Shown here: positions 8,117 through 14,880 of the stretch, piece after piece
Layout: each line of letters begins with the position of its first letter
Position numbering within the stretch: position 1 is the stretch's first letter
Source: Eubacterium sp.
Lineage (GTDB): Bacteria > Bacillota_A > Clostridia > Lachnospirales > Lachnospiraceae
Assembly (NCBI GenBank): GCA_017475785.1
Contig: JAFVEX010000028.1
Location: forward strand, 1-15,115
Length of the DNA: 15,115 nucleotides
Direction: 5' to 3'
Notes under the pieces: model-generated
Told to the model about the DNA's origin: nothing
Databases searched by the model: none
Seen by the model: only the letters and a program-made list of their open reading frames with translations
Translations under genes and position numbers: made by a program

Positions 8117-8791
8117 ATGCCGCCGATTACTGGTGCGTGGGAGGAGGCGCTCCGGCCGGAGTTCCGCAAACCCTACTACAAAAAGCTGTTTGAGACAGTG
8201 GGCCATGAATACCGCACAAAAGCGGTTTATCCCCCTGCAGACGAGATCTTTAACGCGTTTCATCTTACGCCGCTCGGGCAGGTGAAGGTGGTGATCCTCG
8301 GGCAGGATCCCTATCACGAGCCGGGACAGGCGGAGGGGCTGTGCTTTTCAGTAAAGCCCGGCGTCCAGATCCCGCCCTCTCTGGTGAATATTTATCAGGA
8401 GCTGCACGACGATCTCGGCTGCGCGATTCCAGACCACGGGAGCCTGGTGAAGTGGGCAGAGCAGGGCGTGTTGCTTCTGAATACTGTCCTGACCGTGCGC
8501 GCGCATCAGGCGAATTCACACAGGGATATCGGCTGGGAACAGTTTACGGATGCCGCGATCAGAATTGTTGAAGAACAGGACAGGCCGATCGTGTTTATTC
8601 TCTGGGGACGTCCTGCCCAGCGCAAAGCTGCGATGATCACCAATCCGAAGCATCTGGTGCTTCAGGCACCGCATCCGAGTCCGCTCTCGGCCTACAGAGG
8701 GTTCTTTGGGAGCAGGCCTTTTTCAAAAGCAAATGATTTTCTGCAGGCAAACGGGGTAAAACCTGTTGACTGGCAGATTGAGCCGATTTGA
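8117..8791 (+). CDS. ung: Uracil-DNA glycosylase, family 1
   Basis: Ung removes uracil from DNA to start base-excision repair. The 224-residue protein carries the family 1 motifs: LGQDPYHEPGQAEGLCFS with the water-activating Asp64, LLLNTVLTV, NSHRDIGWEQFTD, and HPSPLSAYRGFFGS with the catalytic His and the DNA-intercalating loop. ATG 8117 has AAGGAG at 8103-8108 with good spacing. It sits 15 bases after hisF and is probably transcribed with it, although the two have no metabolic link. A small hairpin (8792-8820) follows without a T-run. Confidence 0.97.
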   Translation: MPPITGAWEEALRPEFRKPYYKKLFETVGHEYRTKAVYPPADEIFNAFHLTPLGQVKVVILGQDPYHEPGQAEGLCFSVKPGVQIPPSLVNIYQELHDDLGCAIPDHGSLVKWAEQGVLLLNTVLTVRAHQANSHRDIGWEQFTDAAIRIVEEQDRPIVFILWGRPAQRKAAMITNPKHLVLQAPHPSPLSAYRGFFGSRPFSKANDFLQANGVKPVDWQIEPI

Positions 8792-8820
8792 GGAAGCACT
8801 GGACGAAACCAGAGACTTCC
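8792..8820 (+). other. Small hairpin between ung and the flippase gene
   Basis: GGAAG (8792-8796) pairs with CTTCC (8816-8820), and inside it CTGG (8799-8802) pairs with CCAG (8809-8812) around the loop ACGAAA. It begins right after the ung stop. No T-run follows (an A-run does), so it is not a convincing terminator. Confidence 0.35.
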
Positions 8821-8850
8821 CGATAAAAAAAGCAGGTTCAACAGATTATT

Positions 8851-10476
8851 ATGGCTAAACGAAATACACTCGTCAAAAATGCGTCGATCCTGATGGTTGC
8901 CACCATGATCTCACGCATCATAGGGCTGATTTACCGCAGGCCGCTTGGCAGAGTTCTCGGCGCGGTTGGTCTGGGCTATTATGGAATTGCGAGCAGTCTT
9001 TACAGCATATTGCTGCTGATATCTTCCTACAGCATCCCCATGGCCGTCTCCAAGATCGTCTCGGAGCGGCTGGCACTCGGACAGTACAAGAACGCGCAAA
9101 AGGTTTTCCGCGGCGCGCTGATGTACGCGGCTCTTGTCGGCGGCGTGACGGCGCTGGTGGCGTTCTTTGCGGGCGGACTTCTTCTTCCGCAGAACCAGCC
9201 AAACGCGCTGCCCGCTCTGCGGATGCTGGCGCCGACGATCTTTTTGTCGGCGATCCTCGGCGTGCTGCGCGGCTATTTTCAGGCACATCACACCATGACG
9301 CCCACCTCTGTCTCGCAGATTGCGGAGCAGATCGTCAACGCGATCGTCAGTGTCGCGGCAGCCTGGCTGCTGATCCGGCATTTTGCGCCTGGCGGCGGCA
9401 TTCCGGCGGCAATTTACGGTTCCGTGGGCGGCACGATGGGAACCGGGGCAGGCGTGCTGACAGGCCTTTTGTTCATGCTCTTTGTCTATCTGCTGAACCG
9501 GGGATATTTTAAGCGGGAGAGAAAGCGCGACCCGCACGGCGGAGATGAGACCTATCAGGATGTGTTCCGCGTCATTTTCCTTATGATCACGCCGATCATT
9601 TTTACGACCTTTGTCAACAATGCAGGGACGTATCTGGATGTACGTCTGTTTTCCACAATGCAGGGATGGAAGGGAATTAATGCAGAATCCATCATGGCTG
9701 CCTATGGAGAATACAGCAACTATTATCTGCCGGTGATCAACATTCCGCTCGCGCTGGCCTCTGCCAGCGCTTCTGCCATGATGCCGGAGGTCTCAGGAGA
9801 ATATGCCCTGGGAGATCTCGACCGCGCGAATCACCAGATTTCGCAGACGATCCGCCTGACGATGTTTCTTTGCATTCCGTCGATGGTCGGCCTGACGGTG
9901 CTTGCTTTTCCGATTATGGGCGTCCTGTTTCCGACCGCTACCGAGCTCGGCGCGAGGCTGCTGCTGACAGGTTCGCTTTTCGTTCTGTTCGGTGCGCTTT
10001 CGACTATCACGGCCAGTGTGCTGCAGTCAATCGGCCGGCAGAGGACGGCGCTGATTAACGCGGCGGTTTCGCTGATTCTCAATCTGGTGATCCTTGCCAT
10101 TATGCTGCTGATCGCCCCTGCGCTCGGAATATACACGGTCATGATTGCCAATCTGCTGTTCGCGGTATTCTATTCCATCCTGAACGGGCTGATGCTGCGC
10201 AAGCATCTTGGCTTCCGCAACGAGCTGAAGCAGACCTATCTGTTTCCGCTGCTCGCGTCCGCTGTGATGGGCGCGGCGGCATTCGGCATCTATCAGCTCC
10301 TGTTTCATCTGACCAGGAGGCCTTCTGTCGCGGTGATCATCGCGATTATCATCGCGGTTCCGGTGTATCTGGTTCTTTATGTGGTGGTCTCTGGAACGAC
10401 ACGCGAAGAAATGCTGCATTTTCCGATGGGGTCAAAGATCGTCCGGGCACTTGAGATGCTCCGGGTATACCGATGA
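8851..10476 (+). CDS. MOP-superfamily flippase, SpoVB/YtgP (MurJ-like) group
   Basis: A 541-residue integral membrane protein with about 14 hydrophobic helices. The N-terminus (KNASILMVATMISRIIGLIY, then LGRVLGAVGLGYYGIASSLY) and the motif SSYSIPMAVSKIVSERLALG match the polysaccharide-biosynthesis/SpoVB branch, which flips undecaprenyl-linked sugars. The close length to B. subtilis YtgP (a lipid II flippase) and the central region (NIPLALASASASAMMPEVS) favour a peptidoglycan-precursor role, but a spore-cortex SpoVB paralogue or another glycan flippase is possible. The start is supported by the family N-terminus; the ribosome-binding site is weak. It is probably expressed with ung, 59 bases upstream, since I see no clear promoter in the gap. 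Confidence 0.88.
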   Translation: MAKRNTLVKNASILMVATMISRIIGLIYRRPLGRVLGAVGLGYYGIASSLYSILLLISSYSIPMAVSKIVSERLALGQYKNAQKVFRGALMYAALVGGVTALVAFFAGGLLLPQNQPNALPALRMLAPTIFLSAILGVLRGYFQAHHTMTPTSVSQIAEQIVNAIVSVAAAWLLIRHFAPGGGIPAAIYGSVGGTMGTGAGVLTGLLFMLFVYLLNRGYFKRERKRDPHGGDETYQDVFRVIFLMITPIIFTTFVNNAGTYLDVRLFSTMQGWKGINAESIMAAYGEYSNYYLPVINIPLALASASASAMMPEVSGEYALGDLDRANHQISQTIRLTMFLCIPSMVGLTVLAFPIMGVLFPTATELGARLLLTGSLFVLFGALSTITASVLQSIGRQRTALINAAVSLILNLVILAIMLLIAPALGIYTVMIANLLFAVFYSILNGLMLRKHLGFRNELKQTYLFPLLASAVMGAAAFGIYQLLFHLTRRPSVAVIIAIIIAVPVYLVLYVVVSGTTREEMLHFPMGSKIVRALEMLRVYR

Positions 10477-10530
10477 AGACTGATCATAATTCCGCTCCAT
10501 TCTGAAGATAGCAGGAACAAAAAGAAATGC

Positions 10531-10559
10531 TTCCAAACAGAAAGTGCATGTGCTATACT
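10531..10559 (+). promoter_or_regulatory. Promoter for scfA, extended -10 type, with overlapping dyad
   Basis: TATACT at 10554-10559 is preceded by TGC (extended -10). A weak -35, TTCCAA, lies at 10531-10536 with a 17-base spacer. The -10 lies inside a perfect dyad TGCTAT-ACT-ATAGCA (10551-10565). Transcription would begin near 10566, some 28 bases before the scfA start. Confidence 0.6.
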
Positions 10560-10578
10560 ATAGCAAGCGAATCAAAAA

Positions 10579-10586
10579 AAGGAGGT
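10579..10586 (+). promoter_or_regulatory. Strong ribosome-binding site that fixes the scfA GTG start
   Basis: AAGGAGGT is a full anti-16S match, 7 bases before GTG 10594. It supports high translation of this very small gene and shows that the non-ATG start is real. Confidence 0.85.
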
Positions 10587-10593
10587 AATCCCT

Positions 10594-10743
10594 GTGAAAC
10601 ATATTAAGACATTAAACACCAAAAGCCTTCAGTGTACTGTAAAAAAAGGCGGATGCGGCGAGTGCCAGACATCCTGCCAGTCCGCGTGCAAGACATCCTG
10701 TACAGTCGGAAATCAGGTATGTGAGCAGAAGAAAGCAGAGTAA
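10594..10743 (+). CDS. scfA: SCIFF ranthipeptide precursor (six-cysteine-in-forty-five family), with a seventh Cys
   Basis: A 49-residue GTG-started peptide. The leader MKHIKTLNTKSLQ and the core KGGCGECQTSCQSACKTSC followed by TVGNQVCE are the SCIFF signature, so recognition is firm. SCIFF is made by nearly all Clostridia and is cross-linked by its radical-SAM partner. In the Thermoanaerobacter homologue the thioether joins Cys32 to Thr37, and both residues are present here at those numbers. The six standard cysteines are 21, 24, 28, 32, 36 and 43; an extra Cys14 lies at the leader-core junction. The gene has its own promoter, a strong ribosome-binding site, and scfB downstream. Its size and GTG start make it easy to miss. 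Its biological role is unknown in the family. Confidence 0.95.
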   Translation: MKHIKTLNTKSLQCTVKKGGCGECQTSCQSACKTSCTVGNQVCEQKKAE

Positions 10744-10757
10744 ACAGAAGGTTTTGA

Positions 10758-10772
10758 AAACGAGCTTCGTTT
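10758..10772 (+). other. Short hairpin just after scfA
   Basis: AAACGA (10758-10763) and TCGTTT (10767-10772) are perfect complements around a 3-base loop, 14 bases after the scfA stop. No T-run follows. It is the first of three stems in the scfA-scfB spacer. Confidence 0.4.
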
Positions 10773-10785
10773 GAATGACGCATGG

Positions 10786-10829
10786 ATGAGGTGTTTTGGT
10801 GCTTCTGATGACGCACCGGGACACCTCAT
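10786..10829 (+). promoter_or_regulatory. 17-bp intercistronic hairpin between scfA and scfB
   Basis: ATGAGGTGTTTTGGTGC (10786-10802) pairs over its whole length with GCACCGGGACACCTCAT (10813-10829) around a 10-base loop. Three of the 17 pairs are U-G wobbles on the plus-strand RNA and would be mismatches on the other strand, so the structure belongs to the scf transcript. No T-run follows (ATTGACGTC), so it is not a standard terminator. A stem here could protect the 3' end of scfA mRNA or reduce passage into scfB, giving much more peptide than enzyme. Confidence 0.7.
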
Positions 10830-10841
10830 ATTGACGTCTGG

Positions 10842-10871
10842 ATGAATCAGCGATTCGCTGGTTTGATTCAT
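10842..10871 (+). promoter_or_regulatory. Hairpin ending at the scfB ribosome-binding site
   Basis: ATGAATCA (10842-10849) and TGATTCAT (10864-10871) are perfect complements. An alternative inner stem, CAGCG-ATT-CGCTG (10848-10860), competes with it by two bases. The 3' arm ends one base before the scfB Shine-Dalgarno (10872-10877), so folding could affect ribosome access. Confidence 0.5.
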
Positions 10872-10884
10872 GGGAGGAAATAGA

Positions 10885-12279
10885 TTGGTACATCTGTACA
10901 GGAATAATCAGTATAACATGGTTCTGGATGTCTGCAGCAGCGCGGTGCACGTCGTAGATGACGTCGTCTATGATGTGCTGGAAGTACTCTGCGGAATGGA
11001 AGAAACCGCGCTGGCGGGCGGGATCGGCACAGAGACTGTGCTCGGACTGGTGACGGAAGCGCTGGCGGGAAAATATCCAGAGCAGGAAATCCGTGAGGCG
11101 TGCGAAGAATGTGAAGCGCTCCGCGCCGCAGGCATGCTGTTTACGGAGGATGAATACAGGCCGGCTATTGAGGAATTTTCGCAGCGCGAGACAGTTGTAA
11201 AAGCCCTGTGCATTCACATCGCCCATGACTGCAATCTCGCCTGCCGGTACTGTTTTGCCGAGGAGGGCGAATACCACGGGCGCCGCGCGCTGATGTCGGC
11301 CGGCACCGGGCGGCAGGCACTGGATTTTCTCGTGGCGAATTCCGGAAACCGGCGGAATCTGGAGGTTGATTTCTTCGGCGGGGAGCCGACTCTGAACTGG
11401 CCGGTCGTGAAAGAACTGGTTCAATATGGAAGATCACTGGAAAAAGCACACGACAAGCGGTTCCGCTTTACGCTTACGACAAACGGGATTCTTTTGAATG
11501 AGGAGATCATGGAATTTTGCAACCGTGAGATGAGCAATGTCGTATTGAGCATCGACGGGCGGCAGCAGACAAACGACAGAATGCGCCCGTTCCGGGGAGG
11601 GCAGGGAAGCTACGCAGTGATCGTTCCGAAGTTCAGGAAATTCGCTGACAGCCGGAATCAGACGAATTATTACGTGCGCGGAACGTTCACACATTACAAC
11701 CTGGACTTTGCCGCGGATGTCCTGCACCTGGCGGATCTCGGTTTTCAGCAGATCTCTGTGGAGCCGGTTGTCGCTCCGCCGGAGATGGATTACGCGATCA
11801 GAGAGGAGGATCTTCCTCTCATCATGGAGCAGTATGACCTGCTCGCAAAGGAAATCATCCGCAGACACAAGGAAGGCCGTCCGTTTAATTTCTTCCACTT
11901 TATGATTGATCTGGAAGGCGGACCCTGTGTATACAAGAGGCTCTCGGGGTGCGGCTCAGGGACGGAATACCTGGCTGTAACGCCCTGGGGAGATCTGTAC
12001 CCGTGCCATCAGTTTGTCGGAATTGACTCATTCTGCATGGGAAATGTACGCGATGGTGTGTGCCGGCAGGATCTTGTCGGGCAGTTTAAGCGCTGCAATG
12101 TCTACGCAAAGAAGGAATGTGCCTCCTGCTTCTCCAGATTTTTCTGCAGCGGCGGCTGCGCGGCCAACGCGCATCACTTTACTGGTGATATCAACGGAAA
12201 TTACGAAATCGGGTGTGCCATGCAGAAGAAGCGAGTAGAGTGCGCACTGATGATAAAAGCCGCGCTGGCTGACGATTAA
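10885..12279 (+). CDS. scfB: SCIFF radical-SAM maturase (thioether-forming, SPASM domain)
   Basis: This enzyme uses SAM and iron-sulfur clusters to form the Cys-Thr thioether in SCIFF. The TTG start at 10885 is chosen because GGGAGG (10872-10877) precedes it and the N-terminus then reads (M)VHLYRNNQYNMVLDV, matching family members; the in-frame ATG at 10870 overlaps that ribosome-binding site. The protein has 464 residues. Residues 1-95 form the peptide-binding (RRE-like) region. The SAM cluster is CNLACRYC (Cys116, 120, 123); FFGGEPTLN follows at about 163-171. The C-terminal SPASM part has twelve cysteines (348, 356, 374, 384, 393, 404, 412, 415, 421, 425, 444, 453), enough for two auxiliary clusters. 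Its last 22 bases are the first unit of a triple repeat. Confidence 0.95.
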   Translation: MVHLYRNNQYNMVLDVCSSAVHVVDDVVYDVLEVLCGMEETALAGGIGTETVLGLVTEALAGKYPEQEIREACEECEALRAAGMLFTEDEYRPAIEEFSQRETVVKALCIHIAHDCNLACRYCFAEEGEYHGRRALMSAGTGRQALDFLVANSGNRRNLEVDFFGGEPTLNWPVVKELVQYGRSLEKAHDKRFRFTLTTNGILLNEEIMEFCNREMSNVVLSIDGRQQTNDRMRPFRGGQGSYAVIVPKFRKFADSRNQTNYYVRGTFTHYNLDFAADVLHLADLGFQQISVEPVVAPPEMDYAIREEDLPLIMEQYDLLAKEIIRRHKEGRPFNFFHFMIDLEGGPCVYKRLSGCGSGTEYLAVTPWGDLYPCHQFVGIDSFCMGNVRDGVCRQDLVGQFKRCNVYAKKECASCFSRFFCSGGCAANAHHFTGDINGNYEIGCAMQKKRVECALMIKAALADD

Positions 12280-12323
12280 AGCCGTGCTGGCTGACGATTA
12301 AAGCCGTGCCGGCTGACGATTAA
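12258..12323 (+). repeat. Three tandem 22-base units covering the 3' end of scfB
   Basis: Units at 12258-12279, 12280-12301 and 12302-12323 differ at only one or two bases. Each contains CTGGCTGACGATTAA or the CCGG variant. The first unit encodes the last scfB residues and its stop, so the copies restate the gene end. The unit is not a multiple of three, so the extra stops fall in other frames. The last unit plus the following bases can fold: GTGCC (12306-12310) with GGCAC (12327-12331), continued by GCT/AGC with one bulge. Only TTT follows, so it is a weak terminator at best. Confidence 0.9.
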
Positions 12324-12347
12324 AGCGGCACAATTTAAAAAAAACAG

Positions 12348-12376
12348 TTGAGAAACCGGACAAAGTTGTTTATTAT
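12348..12376 (+). promoter_or_regulatory. Sigma-A-type promoter for secDF
   Basis: TTGAGA at 12348-12353 and TATTAT at 12371-12376 are 17 bases apart in an AT-rich stretch that stands out from the GC-rich surroundings. The start would be near 12383, giving a leader of about 93 bases. Confidence 0.7.
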
Positions 12377-12403
12377 ATTTTAGTTGGAGTAAACTCTGAA
12401 TAT

Positions 12404-12444
12404 GGAGATCTCCGGCGCGCATGCAGAAGCATCGGGTTCTGCAT
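12404..12444 (+). promoter_or_regulatory. Hairpins in the secDF leader
   Basis: A perfect palindrome GGAGATCTCC (12404-12413) is followed by a stem of ATGCAGAA (12421-12428) with TTCTGCAT (12437-12444) around an 8-base loop. Both lie between the promoter and the secDF start. No T-run follows either. The secDF ribosome-binding site (AGGAG 12460-12464) lies outside the stems. Confidence 0.4.
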
Positions 12445-12475
12445 AAAGAAGTCACTTACAGGAGTAAATGAGGTC

Positions 12476-14800
12476 ATGAAGAAAAAACAAAGTATTATCG
12501 CATTAATCATTATGCTGGCTCTGACCGCGCTGCTCGGCTATACAGTTATTTTTGGCTGGGGAGAGAATCACACCGGAAGCGCGCGGCACATTCACACCGG
12601 CCTTGATCTGGCCGGAGGCGTCAGCATTACGTATGAGGCGACAGAGAGCAATCCCTCCAGCGAGGATATGGCAGACACGGTCTTCAAGCTCCAGCAGCGT
12701 GTTGACCAGTACAGCACCGAGGCGCACGCGTACAGACAGGGACTTAACCGTATCGCGGTTGAGATTCCCGGCGTCAGTGATGCTAATACGATTCTGGAAG
12801 AACTCGGAAAACCGGGCTCTCTGGAATTTCAGGATGAGGATGGAAACGTCGTTCTGGAAGGAACAGATGTAGCCGGCGCAGAAGGCGTGGCGACACAGAA
12901 CCAGACGACAGGCGAGCATCAGTACATTGTTGAGTTGACGCTGACCTCTGAGGGCTCCACAAAATTTGCGGACGCGACAGGTGAAAACGTCGGCAAGCGG
13001 ATCGCCATCGTATATGACGGGGAAGTGATCAGCAACCCGACCGTGCAGCAGAAGATTACCGGCGGCAAGGCACAGATCACAGGTATGAGTACGATCGAGG
13101 AGGCGAAGAACCTTGCCTCGAATATTCGTATCGGTTCACTTTCCCTGGAGCTCCGAGAGATTTATTCCAATGTCGTCGGCGCGCAGCTTGGCCAGGACGC
13201 GCTTTCCACAAGCGTAAAAGCAGGTATCATCGGTATCGCGATTGTCATCCTTCTGATGATCGTCCTGTTCAGGATTTCCGGTCTCGCGGCCGGCTGGGCA
13301 CTGATCCTGTTCACGCTTCTGGACGTGGCCATGATCAACGCGTTTGAGATTACGCTGACGCTGCCTGGTATCGCAGGTGTCATCCTGACGATTGGTATGG
13401 CAGTGGACGCAAACGTCATCATCTTTACCCGCACAAAGGAAGAAATCGGCGCGGGAACAAGCATCCGGGGCGCGATCCGCGCCGGCTACAGCAAGGCGTT
13501 CTCCGCAATTCTGGACGGAAATGTCACGACGCTGATCGCGGCGGCAGTGCTGGCGATTCTGGGCACCGGTACCATTAAAGGATTTGCGTACACGCTGGCG
13601 ATGGGTGTTATTATTTCCATGTTCAGCGCGCTGGTGCTTTCCCGTCTGTTTGTCAACATCTTCTACGGACTCGGCGCGAAGGATGAAAAATACTTTGGCA
13701 GAATCGGCGCCCGCACAGCGAAAAATATCGTAGGCAAACGTGTGATCGCGTTTACCCTCTCCATTATTCTGATCGCCCTCGGCCCGATCGGCATGGCGGT
13801 CAACAATGCGCGCAGCGGACGAGCGGTCAATTACAGCCTTGACTTTATCGGCGGAACTGCCACAACGGTAGATTTCGGAGAGGACGTCAGCCTGTCCGAT
13901 CTTGACGCAAAGGTTCAGCCGGTTGTGCAGGATGTGACCGGAGACGCCAACATTCAGTTCCAGAAGGTGACATCCTCTAATCAGGTCATCATCAAGACCA
14001 GAGAGCTGTCCGTCGATGAGCGTGAGCAGCTGAACACAGCCCTCGCTGACAATTTTGAAAAGGTCAACGCCGATACCATTACCGCAGAGAATATTTCTTC
14101 GATCATCAGTGGAGAAATGCGCACAAACGCAGTGCGCGCCGTCATTATCGCGATTATCCTGATGCTCTTGTATATCTGGATTCGTTTCCGCGACCCGCGG
14201 TTTGCGACGGCGGCAGTTATCGCGCTGGCGCACGATATTCTGATCGTATTCATGTTCTATGTCGTCTCCCGGTTCTCCGTCGGAAGTACGTTTATCGCGG
14301 TCATGCTGACGATACTGGGATACTCGATTAACGCAACAATTGTCGTATTTGACAGAATCAGGGAATCCATGAACGCCCGCGGCGTCAGTCTGGCGAATAC
14401 AGTCAACCAGGCCGTCACAGATACGATGACGAGAAGTATCTATACATCCCTGACAACACTGATCACACTGGTCGTGCTGTACATTATGGGAGTCCCGTCC
14501 GTCAAAGAGTTTTCACTGCCGATCATTATCGGTATTATCGCAGGTACCTATTCGTCCGTCCTGATCGCTTCTCCGGTCTGGTACACCTTTAAGACGAAGA
14601 TCGGAAAGAACCGCGTAATCGATGTTCCTGCATCCGCACCCGCAGCCAGGGCGGCACAGACCCCTGAGCCGAACGAAGCTGTACAGAAGGCAGCCTCGGA
14701 CACAGCGAATCATGTCAGCGCCGGGGAGGGCAAGAAGCAGAAGAAAGACCGCAGTGAGCTGCAGAGCATTAAGCCGAAACGCGGACGCAACCGCAGATGA
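12476..14800 (+). CDS. secDF: Fused protein-export subunits SecD-SecF
   Basis: SecDF is a membrane RND-family protein that uses the proton gradient to pull preproteins from SecYEG. The 774-residue single chain joins SecD and SecF, as in B. subtilis. SecD part: a first helix, GLDLAGGVSITYEA, the P1 periplasmic domain (about residues 30-245), and helix 4 with GMAVDANVIIFTRTKEE carrying the conserved Asp311. SecF part: NYSLDFIGGT (from about 463), IALAHDILI, and helix 10 with GYSINATIVVFDRIRE. Oddity: Ala620 stands where E. coli SecF has Asp213 (T. thermophilus Asp637). The ~65-residue C-terminal cytosolic tail is Ala-rich and then strongly basic (GEGKKQKKDRSE, KPKRGRNRR). It has its own promoter, and two hairpins follow the stop. 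It lies next to scfAB, a common clostridial arrangement. Confidence 0.97.
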   Translation: MKKKQSIIALIIMLALTALLGYTVIFGWGENHTGSARHIHTGLDLAGGVSITYEATESNPSSEDMADTVFKLQQRVDQYSTEAHAYRQGLNRIAVEIPGVSDANTILEELGKPGSLEFQDEDGNVVLEGTDVAGAEGVATQNQTTGEHQYIVELTLTSEGSTKFADATGENVGKRIAIVYDGEVISNPTVQQKITGGKAQITGMSTIEEAKNLASNIRIGSLSLELREIYSNVVGAQLGQDALSTSVKAGIIGIAIVILLMIVLFRISGLAAGWALILFTLLDVAMINAFEITLTLPGIAGVILTIGMAVDANVIIFTRTKEEIGAGTSIRGAIRAGYSKAFSAILDGNVTTLIAAAVLAILGTGTIKGFAYTLAMGVIISMFSALVLSRLFVNIFYGLGAKDEKYFGRIGARTAKNIVGKRVIAFTLSIILIALGPIGMAVNNARSGRAVNYSLDFIGGTATTVDFGEDVSLSDLDAKVQPVVQDVTGDANIQFQKVTSSNQVIIKTRELSVDEREQLNTALADNFEKVNADTITAENISSIISGEMRTNAVRAVIIAIILMLLYIWIRFRDPRFATAAVIALAHDILIVFMFYVVSRFSVGSTFIAVMLTILGYSINATIVVFDRIRESMNARGVSLANTVNQAVTDTMTRSIYTSLTTLITLVVLYIMGVPSVKEFSLPIIIGIIAGTYSSVLIASPVWYTFKTKIGKNRVIDVPASAPAARAAQTPEPNEAVQKAASDTANHVSAGEGKKQKKDRSELQSIKPKRGRNRR

Positions 14801-14802
14801 TT

Positions 14803-14820
14803 TGGCTGGAGGGCCAGCCA
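14803..14820 (+). other. Hairpin right after the secDF stop
   Basis: TGGCTGG (14803-14809) and CCAGCCA (14814-14820) form a perfect 7-bp stem with the loop AGGG. TTGTGTT follows, so it could assist termination, but the main terminator is the next hairpin. Confidence 0.55.
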
Positions 14821-14831
14821 TTGTGTTGCAG

Positions 14832-14867
14832 AATTCCGGGAGACGCATTGCGTCTTCCGGAATTTTT
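14832..14867 (+). terminator. Intrinsic terminator of secDF
   Basis: AATTCCGGGAGACGC (14832-14846) pairs with GCGTCTTCCGGAATT (14850-14864), a 15-bp stem with one G-U pair and a 3-base loop, ending in a run of five T (14863-14867). The T-run lies on the plus-strand side only, so it stops the secDF transcript. Confidence 0.8.
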
Positions 14868-14880
14868 GAAATTGAAGTTT

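Noticed and set aside
8792..8820. Terminator after ung
   Set aside because: The hairpin is short with an internal loop and is followed by A rather than T residues.
10786..10829. Intrinsic terminator after scfA
   Set aside because: The stem is strong but no T-run follows on either strand, so it is reported as an intercistronic hairpin instead.
10612..11424. 270-residue minus-strand frame opposite scfA and scfB
   Set aside because: It crosses two confidently identified genes and their structured spacer, and shows no known domain.
12258..12331. CRISPR-like or regulatory repeat array
   Set aside because: The 22-base units are directly adjacent with no spacers, and the first is the coding end of scfB; tandem duplication explains it.
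12468..12479. Tiny leader frame ATG-AGG-TCA-TGA overlapping the secDF start
   Set aside because: Only three codons, and the AGGAG before it is just 3 bases away, too close to serve as its ribosome-binding site.
13136..14233. 365-residue minus-strand frame opposite secDF
   Set aside because: Composition is unlike a protein (very rich in Asp, Arg, Asn, His), and it lies fully inside a well-recognised gene.
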